Made by a program: the position numbers and the translations under genes. This document shows positions 25,603-33,979 of a stretch of DNA of 64,000 nucleotides, one piece after another (positions within the stretch are counted from its first letter, which is position 1; every line of letters starts with the position of its first letter). Under the pieces are notes generated by a model. It had not been told where the DNA came from, ran no database searches, and saw nothing but the letters and a program-made list of their open reading frames with translations. Where the stretch lies: NCBI RefSeq assembly GCF_001752395.1, contig NZ_MKEK01000001.1, forward strand, positions 1,363,259 to 1,427,258. Reading direction: 5' to 3'. The stretch comes from Rheinheimera salexigens (GTDB lineage: Bacteria; Pseudomonadota; Gammaproteobacteria; Enterobacterales; Alteromonadaceae).

Positions 25603-26754
25603 TTAAGCAATAACTTGGGTTGGCTCGATATCTTCACTGGCATAACAGCCGAGTACTTTTATAAAACGGGTAATTTTGTTTAATTCTTCTAATGCACGGG
25701 TCATGGCGTAGTCGTTTAAATTGGCGAACACGTCCACATAAAACATTTCTTCCCACGGGTTGCCGTTTATTGGTCGCGATTCTAATTTGGCCATGCTGAT
25801 GCCGTGTTGTTTTAAAACTAGCAGCGCATCAACTAATGCACCAGGTTGCTGGCCAGTGTACATGATAAAGGTGGTTTTTGCTGGTATGGCTTTGGCCACT
25901 TGTACGGGTTTGCGAGCCACCACTATAAAGCGGCTGACGTTGTCTTTTTGATTAGCTAATTCACGGGTTAGTACTTGTAAACCGTATAAATCGCCACCGG
26001 CTTCACCACCAATAGCCACTACGCTTGGATCTTGCAGTTGTTTTACTCGGCTAAAAGCATCGGATGTGCTGTCGCAATATTCCACTTTTACATTGGCTAA
26101 GCCTTGTAAGAATTGGCTGCACTGGGCAATAACTTGCGGGTGAGCACACACTTGGCGAATTTTAGATAAATCGGTATCTTCTAAGCCTAATAAGCAGTGG
26201 GCGATAGGGTGGGTTAACTCGCCAACGATGGATAACCGAGTGTGTTGTAATAAGTCGTATACTTCGTTGATTGAACCCGATGAAGTGTTCTCAATCGGTA
26301 ATACGGCATAGTCGGCATGGCCGGTTTCTACCGAATGGACAATATCGTGGAAGCTATCGCAGCCTAGTTCAATCAATTGCTCGGCGCGACGGGTGAAGTA
26401 CTTTTGTGCTGCCCAGTAGCTATAAGAGCCTTGACCGCCTAAGAATGCTACACGGACAATATCTCTATCTAAGTTATTTAATTGGCCTTGAATTTTAGCC
26501 TGTTGTTGCAGCACTGAGTCTTCAATAATTACGTGATATAAACGCGTAACATATTGGGCATCAATGTTTAAGGTTTTACCGTGCTCAATTAGGGATATTA
26601 ATAATTCTTGCTCGCGTTTTTGATCTCTAATCGGTTTATTTTGCGCTAACTTTGCGTTTGCTACTGCCAGTGCCAGTTGTCGACGTTTAGCCAGTAATGC
26701 TAATAACTGCTGATCGGTATCGCTAATCTCCGTGCGTATTTGGTCTAATTGCAT
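25603..26754 (-). CDS. pheA: bifunctional chorismate mutase / prephenate dehydratase (P-protein)
   Basis: Converts chorismate to phenylpyruvate for phenylalanine synthesis; 383 residues. The AroQ chorismate mutase is N-terminal (IRTEISDTDQQLLALLAKRRQLA), the dehydratase has FLGGQGSYSYWAAQKYF, PIENTSSGSINEVYDLL and DNVSRF, and the C-terminal ACT domain has the Phe-binding ESRP sequence (KLESRPINGNPWEEMFYVD). AGAGAG precedes the ATG. A leader peptide and an attenuator lie upstream at 26865-26976, so Phe-tRNA supply probably controls transcription, in addition to allosteric control by the ACT domain. Confidence 0.96.
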   Translation of the reverse strand: MQLDQIRTEISDTDQQLLALLAKRRQLALAVANAKLAQNKPIRDQKREQELLISLIEHGKTLNIDAQYVTRLYHVIIEDSVLQQQAKIQGQLNNLDRDIVRVAFLGGQGSYSYWAAQKYFTRRAEQLIELGCDSFHDIVHSVETGHADYAVLPIENTSSGSINEVYDLLQHTRLSIVGELTHPIAHCLLGLEDTDLSKIRQVCAHPQVIAQCSQFLQGLANVKVEYCDSTSDAFSRVKQLQDPSVVAIGGEAGGDLYGLQVLTRELANQKDNVSRFIVVARKPVQVAKAIPAKTTFIMYTGQQPGALVDALLVLKQHGISMAKLESRPINGNPWEEMFYVDVFANLNDYAMTRALEELNKITRFIKVLGCYASEDIEPTQVIA

Positions 26755-26815
26755 GTCTGGCTCTCTTAGTTAATTGAACAGCTAATGCTGTTGTTTAAGT
26801 GATATTTTTAGCTGT

Positions 26816-26848
26816 AACAATTTATTAATGTACACTGACCCCATTTTA
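26816..26848 (+). repeat. ATTAATGTACACTGACCCC repeat
   Basis: 32 of 33 bases match 23808-23840. It lies between the attenuator and the pheA start, inside the pheA leader transcript. Confidence 0.9.
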
Positions 26849-26864
26849 GAAGCCGTTTTGAGGT

Positions 26865-26937
26865 AAAAAAAAACCTCCCAGTTGGGAGGTTTTGGTTAAA
26901 CTGCGCATGCAGCTCACCACCTCCCGCTTGGGGTGGT
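26865..26937 (-). promoter_or_regulatory. pheA transcription attenuator
   Basis: Reading the - strand: segment 1 ACCACCCC (26937-26930) pairs with segment 2 GGGAGGTGGT (26925-26916); segment 2's GGGAGGT can instead pair with ACCTCCC of segment 3 (26890-26884); segments 3 and 4 form the terminator AAAACCTCCC-AACT-GGGAGGTTTT (26893-26870) followed by T residues to 26865. The 1:2, 2:3 and 3:4 alternatives are the classical amino-acid attenuator design. Confidence 0.85.
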
Positions 26938-26976
26938 AAAGCTAAAAAAATTGCGTACGATAATTAATAGGTTCAT
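26914..26976 (-). CDS. pheL: pheA leader peptide
   Basis: A 20-residue reading frame, MNLLIIVRNFFSFTTPSGRW, ending in TGA inside segment 2 of the attenuator. Three of four consecutive residues (FFSF) are Phe, so ribosome stalling there when Phe-tRNA is scarce would free segment 2 to pair with segment 3 and block the terminator. AAGGG lies close before the ATG (short spacing); an in-frame ATG four codons earlier (26988) is an alternative. The gene has the same role as E. coli pheL but a different sequence. Confidence 0.82.
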   Translation of the reverse strand: MNLLIIVRNFFSFTTPSGRW

Positions 26977-26996
26977 GACCCTTAACATAAAGGGTC
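26977..26996. other. inverted repeat upstream of pheL
   Basis: GACCCTT-AACATA-AAGGGTC, perfect 7-bp arms, touching the pheL start. It could be a regulator site or fold in RNA; a TTGACT-N18-TATGTT promoter-like pair overlaps it but would start transcription almost at the pheL ATG, so the promoter is left unassigned. Confidence 0.4.
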
Positions 26997-27009
26997 TAGA
27001 GGGCTAAAG

Positions 27010-29436
27010 TCAAGGCTGTGGTGTTAGTAATAACTGATATTTTTTTGCGCCGGGTAAAAACGGTAAAGTTACGCCGTTTAACCAGTAGGTATGATCTGCG
27101 CGATAAAATGGCGATAACGGGTGGCCAGATTGCCCTGTTGGCATGGTTAATATACCTAGGTGCTCTTGGCCTGGCGCGACGACTAAGCGCTGAGATTGGC
27201 CAAACGTAGAGCCTTGTACGCGGGGCATATGGCTATCACCATTCATTTCGGTATTGGGCATATTTAGCCAGTTGCCAAAGTAAGGTATGGCCAAAGCCAG
27301 CGGATGCTGGATCTTAGCCTGATTAACTAAACCCCAGCGGCTATTATCAATGCTGCCATTTTGCTGTTCTAGCTGTTGTTTACTTTGTAAAATAGCGCTT
27401 TGCATTAAATGCTGCCAATCGGTATAGGGTGCGACCACGGTATCGGCGCGTTTTTGTTGCAGCATTTGCCAAATGGCCGGCTCTAATGAGAATTTTAAAT
27501 CTCTACTGGCGGCACCTTGTTGTTCTAATAAGGCCGATAACGGCGCAAATTGCAATTGCAGTAGTTGCTGGCGAAAGTGTTTAACTAAGGTGTAGCCTAT
27601 AGCATTTACGTTGGCCTGATCTGAGCTTAGTGATACTTGGTTTTGATACTGTTGTAGCTGATGCTCTTCAATAAACTCAGCTGTTAGCTGACTAAGTAAT
27701 AATTGCTGCCAACGCGCTAACATTTTGGCATTATTATCGAGTTGAATTTGATGTAAGTCGGCTTCGTTAAAGGCGGTATTATCCAGTAATTGATCTCGAA
27801 TTTGCTGGCCTCTGGCACCTAAGTCATAGCCACCATTACCAATTTTAGCGTACATATCGGCACCGACTGTACGGGCGTTAGCAGACCATAAGCGTTTAAT
27901 GCTGGGGTTGATAATGGCGGGTTGCTCGGTAGCGTCGATATAACCTTGCCAATAATCAGGCTGCTGGCTCCAGTCTTGGGCGGTATCCCAATCATAATCT
28001 AACGAGCGCTTAGGAATGGCACCGGCAATGGTCCAAGCAATATGACCTGCAGCGTCAGCAACCACTAGGTTTTGGGCTGGAATGCCAATGTTGGGCGCTA
28101 AGTTAACGGCTTGTTGTACGGTGCTGGCGGTTTCTAAGGCGATTAAATTAAAGTTTACTGCTTTAGAGTCATAGCCGACCCAACGTAAGGCATAAGCTTG
28201 GTTATCGTTGCTATTAGAGGTGTTACCAGCAGAGTTCTTGGCTGTGGGATTGGTAGAGTGATTGGCTGGAAAGTACACAACCGGCCCCCAGTGGGTGCTG
28301 GCTAGTTCAAGTGCTTGATCTTTATCGTGGGCGACTTTAATGGTTTCATAATGATACTGCAGGGGTTGCCAGCCGTCTTGGCTTAAATAGCGTTTGCCGT
28401 CATCGCTTAAAGTGAGTTTTATTAAATCATGCCAATCGCCGGTGCTATTGGTAAAGCCCCAAGCAATGTTGGTATTAGACCCTACTACTATGGCGGGTGC
28501 ACCTGGTAAGCTTAAACCGGTGACTTGAATTATTTGGTTGTTTTGGCGCCAATTAAGTTGCGCTTTATACCAAGTATTTGGCACGCGCAGCCCTAAATGC
28601 ATATCATCGGCTAAAATGGCACTGCCATGGTGGGTTAAGGTGCCAGAGACAGCAAAGTTATTGCTACCTATGTCGGTTGCATCTTTAACATCGCATTGCA
28701 CACAGGCATTAAGTTGTTGTGTTAACACACTAGGATAAGCGGAGCGGGGCATAAGAACCGCGGGAATAATGGATGCATCAATTGCCGCTTGCCAATGCTG
28801 ACTGTGCTGCTGTAAAAAATGATACCAGTCGCTATCAATACTGTTTTTTAGCACCGTCATGGCATATTCATCACGCCCTAGCTTGCCTTGTAAATCGAGG
28901 TACATGCTGTAAATCACTAAAAAAGAGTCTGTTGCTTGCCAAGGCTGTGGCTGTTGGCGCAATATCCAATATTCAAATGGCGGTAAGGTTAAAGCGTTTA
29001 ATCCGGCATTTACACCATTAGTATAGCCTTGTAATAATTGGTTTTGTTGTTGGGTTAATTGCTGTAGTGCTTGTTCGGCATGGTGGCGAAATCGGTGTTG
29101 GCGTAGGGCTTTATCTGCAGCGACAGCCCGGCTACCGAATAATCCGGCTAATTCGCCGGCAGCATTGCGGCGTAATAAGTCCATCTGAAAAAAACGTTCT
29201 TGAGCATGTGCAAAACCTAAAGCATAGCTAGCATCTTGTCGGTTAGCGGCATGGATGCTGAGATAACCTAAATTGTCCCGATCGACCCGCACAGTTGCGG
29301 ATACATCTGCCGCAAGTTTGGTATCATATGCCGGTAAGCTAATATAAAGTGCCGAGTATATTGTCGCTGATGCCACTATTGCGACAACGGCTATCAGAAT
29401 AATTAGCGAGCTAAACAGCCATTTCCACCAATTCAT
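27010..29436 (-). CDS. penicillin acylase family (Ntn-hydrolase) protein
   Basis: An 808-residue exported or membrane-anchored amidohydrolase related to penicillin and acyl-homoserine-lactone acylases. An N-terminal hydrophobic helix (about 9-31) is followed by the A-chain region (YALGFAHAQERFFQMDLLRR). The autocatalytic cleavage site is G257-S258 in DIGSNNF; Ser258 would be the N-terminal nucleophile of the B chain. Conserved Asn and Arg blocks follow (GFTNSTGDWHDL). Substrate is unknown; quorum-signal acylase activity is possible but not shown. It ends 34 bp upstream of pheL on the same strand. Confidence 0.9.
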   Translation of the reverse strand: MNWWKWLFSSLIILIAVVAIVASATIYSALYISLPAYDTKLAADVSATVRVDRDNLGYLSIHAANRQDASYALGFAHAQERFFQMDLLRRNAAGELAGLFGSRAVAADKALRQHRFRHHAEQALQQLTQQQNQLLQGYTNGVNAGLNALTLPPFEYWILRQQPQPWQATDSFLVIYSMYLDLQGKLGRDEYAMTVLKNSIDSDWYHFLQQHSQHWQAAIDASIIPAVLMPRSAYPSVLTQQLNACVQCDVKDATDIGSNNFAVSGTLTHHGSAILADDMHLGLRVPNTWYKAQLNWRQNNQIIQVTGLSLPGAPAIVVGSNTNIAWGFTNSTGDWHDLIKLTLSDDGKRYLSQDGWQPLQYHYETIKVAHDKDQALELASTHWGPVVYFPANHSTNPTAKNSAGNTSNSNDNQAYALRWVGYDSKAVNFNLIALETASTVQQAVNLAPNIGIPAQNLVVADAAGHIAWTIAGAIPKRSLDYDWDTAQDWSQQPDYWQGYIDATEQPAIINPSIKRLWSANARTVGADMYAKIGNGGYDLGARGQQIRDQLLDNTAFNEADLHQIQLDNNAKMLARWQQLLLSQLTAEFIEEHQLQQYQNQVSLSSDQANVNAIGYTLVKHFRQQLLQLQFAPLSALLEQQGAASRDLKFSLEPAIWQMLQQKRADTVVAPYTDWQHLMQSAILQSKQQLEQQNGSIDNSRWGLVNQAKIQHPLALAIPYFGNWLNMPNTEMNGDSHMPRVQGSTFGQSQRLVVAPGQEHLGILTMPTGQSGHPLSPFYRADHTYWLNGVTLPFLPGAKKYQLLLTPQP

Positions 29437-29491
29437 CTTTAATTTTCTGTAGTATAAAATGATAAACTTAGCATAACGGAGACAACCTAGA

Positions 29492-30211
29492 ATGTCACAA
29501 AGTAAAGCGTCGATATCGAAAACATCGATTAAAACAGCAGGTAAAATCCAGGTTTGGGATGTTGCGGTTCGGGTATTTCATTGGAGCCAAGTGCTGTTAA
29601 TTGCTGGGCTTTGGTATACCGGTGAAGAGGGTTATACCGCAGAGCACCAATTGCTGGCCTTTACTTTATTAGCTTTGATTATTAGCCGAATTGTTTGGGG
29701 AATAGTCGGCAGTAAAAATGCTCAGTTTGCCCGTTTTGCCGCATCGCCAATGCAAGCTCTACGTTACTTATTTAAACCTACGCCTAAGGTGGGGCATAAT
29801 CCTGCATCGTTTTATATGATTATGCTATTAATTATCTTAATGTTAGTGCAGTTAATTACCGGTATGGCTACTTTTGATAATAGCTATTTAAGTGATGGCC
29901 CTTTAGTAAAATATTTATCGGCTGATATGGTCGATTTAGCATCCACTATTCATAGTATTAATATCAATATTTTATTAGCGGCCATCGCGGTACATGTTAT
30001 TGCTGCCGTTTGGCATAGTGTGGCTGTGCATAATGTTATTGCTGTGATGATTACCGGCAAAGACCAAGCTGATGTTAAAAGCATAGGCGATAAAGCTAGT
30101 AATAAGCCCGCTACAGGCTTTCGCCATAGTGGTTGGTTCTTTTTGTTATTGGCGTTGTTATTAGTGGCATTATATTTTTGGCAGGGGCAGCGCTTAATGG
30201 CTTATTTATAA
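29492..30211 (+). CDS. cytochrome b561-family membrane protein
   Basis: A 239-residue inner-membrane di-haem-type cytochrome b (Ni/Fe-hydrogenase b-subunit / b561 family). The N-terminal IQVWDVAVRVFHWSQVLLIAGLW includes a haem-ligand His; further His residues occur in the helices containing IHSININ and VHVIAAVWHSVAVHN. Four to five hydrophobic segments are visible. It likely passes electrons between quinones and a c-type cytochrome. A cytochrome c gene lies convergently at 30378-30815, which would be a plausible partner. GGAG precedes the ATG. Confidence 0.88.
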   Translation: MSQSKASISKTSIKTAGKIQVWDVAVRVFHWSQVLLIAGLWYTGEEGYTAEHQLLAFTLLALIISRIVWGIVGSKNAQFARFAASPMQALRYLFKPTPKVGHNPASFYMIMLLIILMLVQLITGMATFDNSYLSDGPLVKYLSADMVDLASTIHSININILLAAIAVHVIAAVWHSVAVHNVIAVMITGKDQADVKSIGDKASNKPATGFRHSGWFFLLLALLLVALYFWQGQRLMAYL

Positions 30212-30242
30212 AGCTAGATTAGCAAAGCTAGGATAGTGAAAG

Positions 30243-30312
30243 TATGTAGCATTAAGTATGTAGCAGAAAGTTTGTAGCAAAAAGTTTGTAGCAAAAAGTT
30301 TGTAGCAAAAAG
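30243..30312. repeat. 14-bp tandem repeat, five copies
   Basis: Five contiguous 14-nt units: TATGTAGCATTAAG, TATGTAGCAGAAAG, then TTTGTAGCAAAAAG three times. The last three units are identical, so the array grew recently. Located between two convergent genes. Confidence 0.92.
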
Positions 30313-30332
30313 TAGGTATTATTAAATTACAA

Positions 30333-30368
30333 AAAACACACTAGCCAGAATATAGGCTAGTGTGTTTT
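30333..30368. terminator. bidirectional terminator
   Basis: 14-bp stem AAAACACACTAGCC / GGCTAGTGTGTTTT between the convergent cytochrome b and cytochrome c genes. Confidence 0.9.
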
Positions 30369-30377
30369 AAGGTAAAA

Positions 30378-30815
30378 TTATTCTTTGTATTTATCGTGAC
30401 ACGCTTTGCAATTGCGAGCAAAAGTACCAAATGCTTTTCTAATTTCAGCTTGGTCACCGTTTAACGATGCGGTGTGCAATACAGCAGCATCACTGGCTAG
30501 TTTTTCACCACGTGATTTAAAATCGGCTAAATTATCCCAAATCTCTGCTTTAGCATCGCCGCCTTTTACTGAAAAACCATACCAAGGTAAGGTGGTAAGA
30601 GTGGCTAAAGCTGTTGCTCTTTCTTTAACGCGATCAGCATCATAAGTAACATCACCTTTGACCATGTCGCCAATATCTGCCATGTTATGACGTATTAGTT
30701 GAAATGCAGCTTGACGGTACTCTACGCTATCTTTAGCGTCACTAAACACGCTAGCAGCAATAACAGCTGGTGAACTGATAGCTAACACTAAGGCAGCAAT
30801 TAACGATTTTTTCAT
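30378..30815 (-). CDS. cytochrome c' / c556-type protein
   Basis: A 145-residue periplasmic monohaem cytochrome. A Sec signal peptide (residues 1-20, ending AVIA) precedes a four-helix-bundle-type protein; the haem-attachment motif CKACH is near the C-terminus at 136-140, as in cytochrome c' and c556, and is followed by KYKE. Electron transfer or gas binding are possible roles. GAGAG precedes the ATG. It faces the cytochrome b561 gene across a bidirectional terminator. Confidence 0.92.
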   Translation of the reverse strand: MKKSLIAALVLAISSPAVIAASVFSDAKDSVEYRQAAFQLIRHNMADIGDMVKGDVTYDADRVKERATALATLTTLPWYGFSVKGGDAKAEIWDNLADFKSRGEKLASDAAVLHTASLNGDQAEIRKAFGTFARNCKACHDKYKE

Positions 30816-30921
30816 ATAAGACTCTCTTTTTGTATGTGCATGTATTACTTTATAGGTAATAGCTTAACAGATAACGATATTTTGCCAACCTTGCAATAGT
30901 ATTAACAAATAGGCTGAAGCA

Positions 30922-33900
30922 GTGAAGGAAATAAGCTTTATTAAACCACAGGGAATGGATTCATTAGGCAGAAAGTTTGCTGTAGTGGTATTTTTGGCAA
31001 TTATGATTGTAGGCTTAGCCGTTGGTTATTTAGTGGTGTCATATCAAGAATATGTACTCATTAAGCAGCAACAAGATGCCATTAAATTAAATACACTACG
31101 TTACTCAGCGCAACTGACCGATAGTTTTGTCAAAAAACAACAAAAAGCGACCGTAGCGAATAAAATTGTTACTACGGCTTTAGGCCAAACAAAAATGGAC
31201 GCTAGGCCGAGTCTAGTCGCGAGTGCTGACGGTAGTATTAGAAGCCAAGATGATTATTCGGCGGCTTATATTGCGTCGGATCAATATAATCGCCGTACCG
31301 CAGCACTGTTTGAACATACGGCGGTGTTATGGCAACAACTTGCCCCGTTAATGACTGAAGACTTTTATAGTTTTTACTTTATCTCTAAACAACATTTTAT
31401 TCGTTCAACCCCAGCTGACTGGGCACTGCAATTTGATACTGGGCATGATTTTAACCTCGATTATTTTTATAGCTTAGCCACGCCGGAACAAAATCCTGAA
31501 CGTATAGCAAAGTGGACCTCGCTGTATTTTGACAGCATTGTTAAGCAATGGCTGATTAGTTTAATTATTCCGGTTTATGTTGATAATGAATTTATAGGCG
31601 TGACTGGCACCGATATATTGTTGCAAGATATTTTAGATAGTTTGCCCAGTTTGCAAAATAAACTGCAAAATGCTCAAGTGTTTTTATTTGATGGCCAAGG
31701 CCAAATAATTGGTGATAAATTTCAGCGCTTACCTTCCGGGTTACCCATGAATACGCTATTTCCTGGAGTAAAAGCCGTGACGCCAAGCTTAAAAAGTTAT
31801 GCCAAGGACGTGGCATCTCAGCCACGTGAAATAGCCCAGACATCTGAAAAACAATCTGCAAAGCTGTCAGAGCATCTTATTTATTCCGCTGCGATAGGGC
31901 CTATTAATTGGTATTTAGCGATGCATATCGAGAAAGAGCAGGTATTAGCCAGCTTAACTGAATATCGCAAGCGCTTAGTCAGTATTTTTATGGTAGTGGC
32001 ACTTTTAGTGTCGTTGATGATTTTTCTAATAGTTTATCAAGTAATTCTAAAACGGTTAAATCGGTTATCTAATGCTATTTATGCATTTACACGAGGTGAG
32101 GTTAATCAAGTTGAATTGGATGTAAAAACTGATGAAATAGGCATGTTAAATCGGGCTTTTAATCAGATGACGTTAAAAATGACGACCTTAGTATCTGGCT
32201 TAAATGCCAAGATAACTGAAAAAGAATTAGCTGAGCATTTAGCGCGAAAGTTAAGTAAAGCGGTGTCGTTTTTAAGCTCTGGCATTGTCATTACCGATAG
32301 CAAGTTACAGATTGAATATATTAATCCTTTCTTAATTAAAATGCTTAAGTGTCAGCCGGCTTTAGAGCAGAGGCAAGCATTAAGTGTGCTGTTTTCAGCA
32401 GAAATGCATCATTTAAATGATGAGATTTTCTATGCTCTTAAAGAGCGACAACATTGGCGTGGCGATATGTTAATGCATTATCACGGTCAGGAAGGTAGTG
32501 AAAAAAACGGTGATAAAACCAATAATCACGTCAATAACCAGGCCGATACTCAATTCTGGGTGTCGTTAGCTATAGCGCCAATTCGCGATGAAAAGGGAGA
32601 GATCAGTAACTACGTGTGTGCTATGCAAGATATTTCGTTTATTAAGCAAAGCCAGATAAAAATGGAGCAGTTAGCCTATTACGATGTATTAACCGGCTTA
32701 GCTAACCGCAGTTACTTTCGAGAACAGTTACGCAAAGCAATAGCCATGTCGCAGCGTGGTTATTATAACTTTGCTTTATTATATTTTGATCTAGATGAAT
32801 TTAAGCGTATTAACGATACCTTAGGTCACGATGCTGGTGATGAGTTATTAAAAGAAGTCGCCCGGCGTTTAACGTCGCGATTGCGCGCTGAAGATACCAT
32901 TGCCCGTCTCGGTGGTGATGAGTTTGCGGTAATTTTAGCGGCAATTAATGATCGCAACCAAGCGTCGCTAATTGCCCGTAATTTACAGCAAGCCTTTGCT
33001 GAACCGGTAAAATTAGGCCAGCATGAGGTGGCTATTAGTGCCAGTATTGGTATTACTATTGCACCAGAAGATGCCGCTGAAGAAGAGTTATTATTAAAAC
33101 ATGCTGATTTAGCCATGTATGAAGCTAAAGCACGCGGTAGAAATACCTTCCAATTTTATAGTCCAGAATTAAATGAAGTCGCTAAAGAGCGTTTACTGAT
33201 TGAAAACCAGCTAAGAGAAGCAATTAAACAGAATCAGTTTATGTTGTATTACCAGCCGAAAATTGATTTACGCGATAACAGCTTGCTGGGTTATGAGGCT
33301 TTGTTACGCTGGTTACGGCCGGATAATACCTTAGTAGCGCCGGCACGCTTTATGACGGTAGCTGAAAACACCGGATTAATAGTACCCATAGGCGAATGGA
33401 TTATATGGGAAGCGTGTCGCTTTATCACTCGGCAGCATAATCAGGGCAACTTAATTACTCTAGCGATTAATTTATCGGTAAGGCAATTTAAAGATGAAAA
33501 TTTACCTGAAGTTGTCGAGCGCATTATTCAACGTACTGGTGCTGACCCTCAATATTTAATGTTCGAAATTACCGAAAGTATGTTAATGGGTGACACAGAT
33601 GCGGCTATTAGCCAATTAAATCAGTTAAAGCGGCTTGGCGTGTCTTTATCTATTGACGACTTTGGTACAGGCTATTCATCGCTTAGTTATTTAAAGCGTT
33701 TTCCGGTAGACGAGCTAAAAATTGACCGCTCGTTCGTCAGAGATATTCCCGAGAACCGTAACGATATGAATATCGTTTCCGCTATTATTGCTATGGCGCA
33801 AAAAATGGGCCTGCAAGTGGTTGCAGAAGGAGTAGAAACTGCCGAACAAGTTGAGTTTTTAAGAAAAAATGCCTGCTACCACGTTCAGGGCTATTACTTT

Positions 33901-33957
33901 AGTATGCCATTGGCCGAGCAAGAATTAGCCAGTCTGAACTTTGTTATAAAACAATAA
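30922..33957 (+). CDS. Cache-HAMP-PAS-GGDEF-EAL cyclic-di-GMP protein
   Basis: A 1011-residue inner-membrane signalling protein. TM1 is about residues 17-38; a large periplasmic Cache-type sensor follows, then TM2 (about 345-370), a HAMP region (NRLSNAIYAFTRGEVN), a PAS segment, a GGDEF domain with GGDEF at 664-668 and inhibitory RAED five residues before it, and an EAL domain with EAL at 792-794 and DDFGTGYSSLSYLKRFPVDELKID. Both catalytic motifs look intact, so cyclase and phosphodiesterase activities are both possible. Start is GTG at 30922; ATG at 30955 is an alternative. Confidence 0.92.
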   Translation: MKEISFIKPQGMDSLGRKFAVVVFLAIMIVGLAVGYLVVSYQEYVLIKQQQDAIKLNTLRYSAQLTDSFVKKQQKATVANKIVTTALGQTKMDARPSLVASADGSIRSQDDYSAAYIASDQYNRRTAALFEHTAVLWQQLAPLMTEDFYSFYFISKQHFIRSTPADWALQFDTGHDFNLDYFYSLATPEQNPERIAKWTSLYFDSIVKQWLISLIIPVYVDNEFIGVTGTDILLQDILDSLPSLQNKLQNAQVFLFDGQGQIIGDKFQRLPSGLPMNTLFPGVKAVTPSLKSYAKDVASQPREIAQTSEKQSAKLSEHLIYSAAIGPINWYLAMHIEKEQVLASLTEYRKRLVSIFMVVALLVSLMIFLIVYQVILKRLNRLSNAIYAFTRGEVNQVELDVKTDEIGMLNRAFNQMTLKMTTLVSGLNAKITEKELAEHLARKLSKAVSFLSSGIVITDSKLQIEYINPFLIKMLKCQPALEQRQALSVLFSAEMHHLNDEIFYALKERQHWRGDMLMHYHGQEGSEKNGDKTNNHVNNQADTQFWVSLAIAPIRDEKGEISNYVCAMQDISFIKQSQIKMEQLAYYDVLTGLANRSYFREQLRKAIAMSQRGYYNFALLYFDLDEFKRINDTLGHDAGDELLKEVARRLTSRLRAEDTIARLGGDEFAVILAAINDRNQASLIARNLQQAFAEPVKLGQHEVAISASIGITIAPEDAAEEELLLKHADLAMYEAKARGRNTFQFYSPELNEVAKERLLIENQLREAIKQNQFMLYYQPKIDLRDNSLLGYEALLRWLRPDNTLVAPARFMTVAENTGLIVPIGEWIIWEACRFITRQHNQGNLITLAINLSVRQFKDENLPEVVERIIQRTGADPQYLMFEITESMLMGDTDAAISQLNQLKRLGVSLSIDDFGTGYSSLSYLKRFPVDELKIDRSFVRDIPENRNDMNIVSAIIAMAQKMGLQVVAEGVETAEQVEFLRKNACYHVQGYYFSMPLAEQELASLNFVIKQ

Positions 33958-33979
33958 CCTTTAATCCCAGGAATATGTT

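Noticed and set aside
26977..27030. TTGACT-N18-TATGTT as the pheL promoter
   Set aside because: It would start transcription at the pheL ATG itself, leaving no room for a ribosome site; not called.
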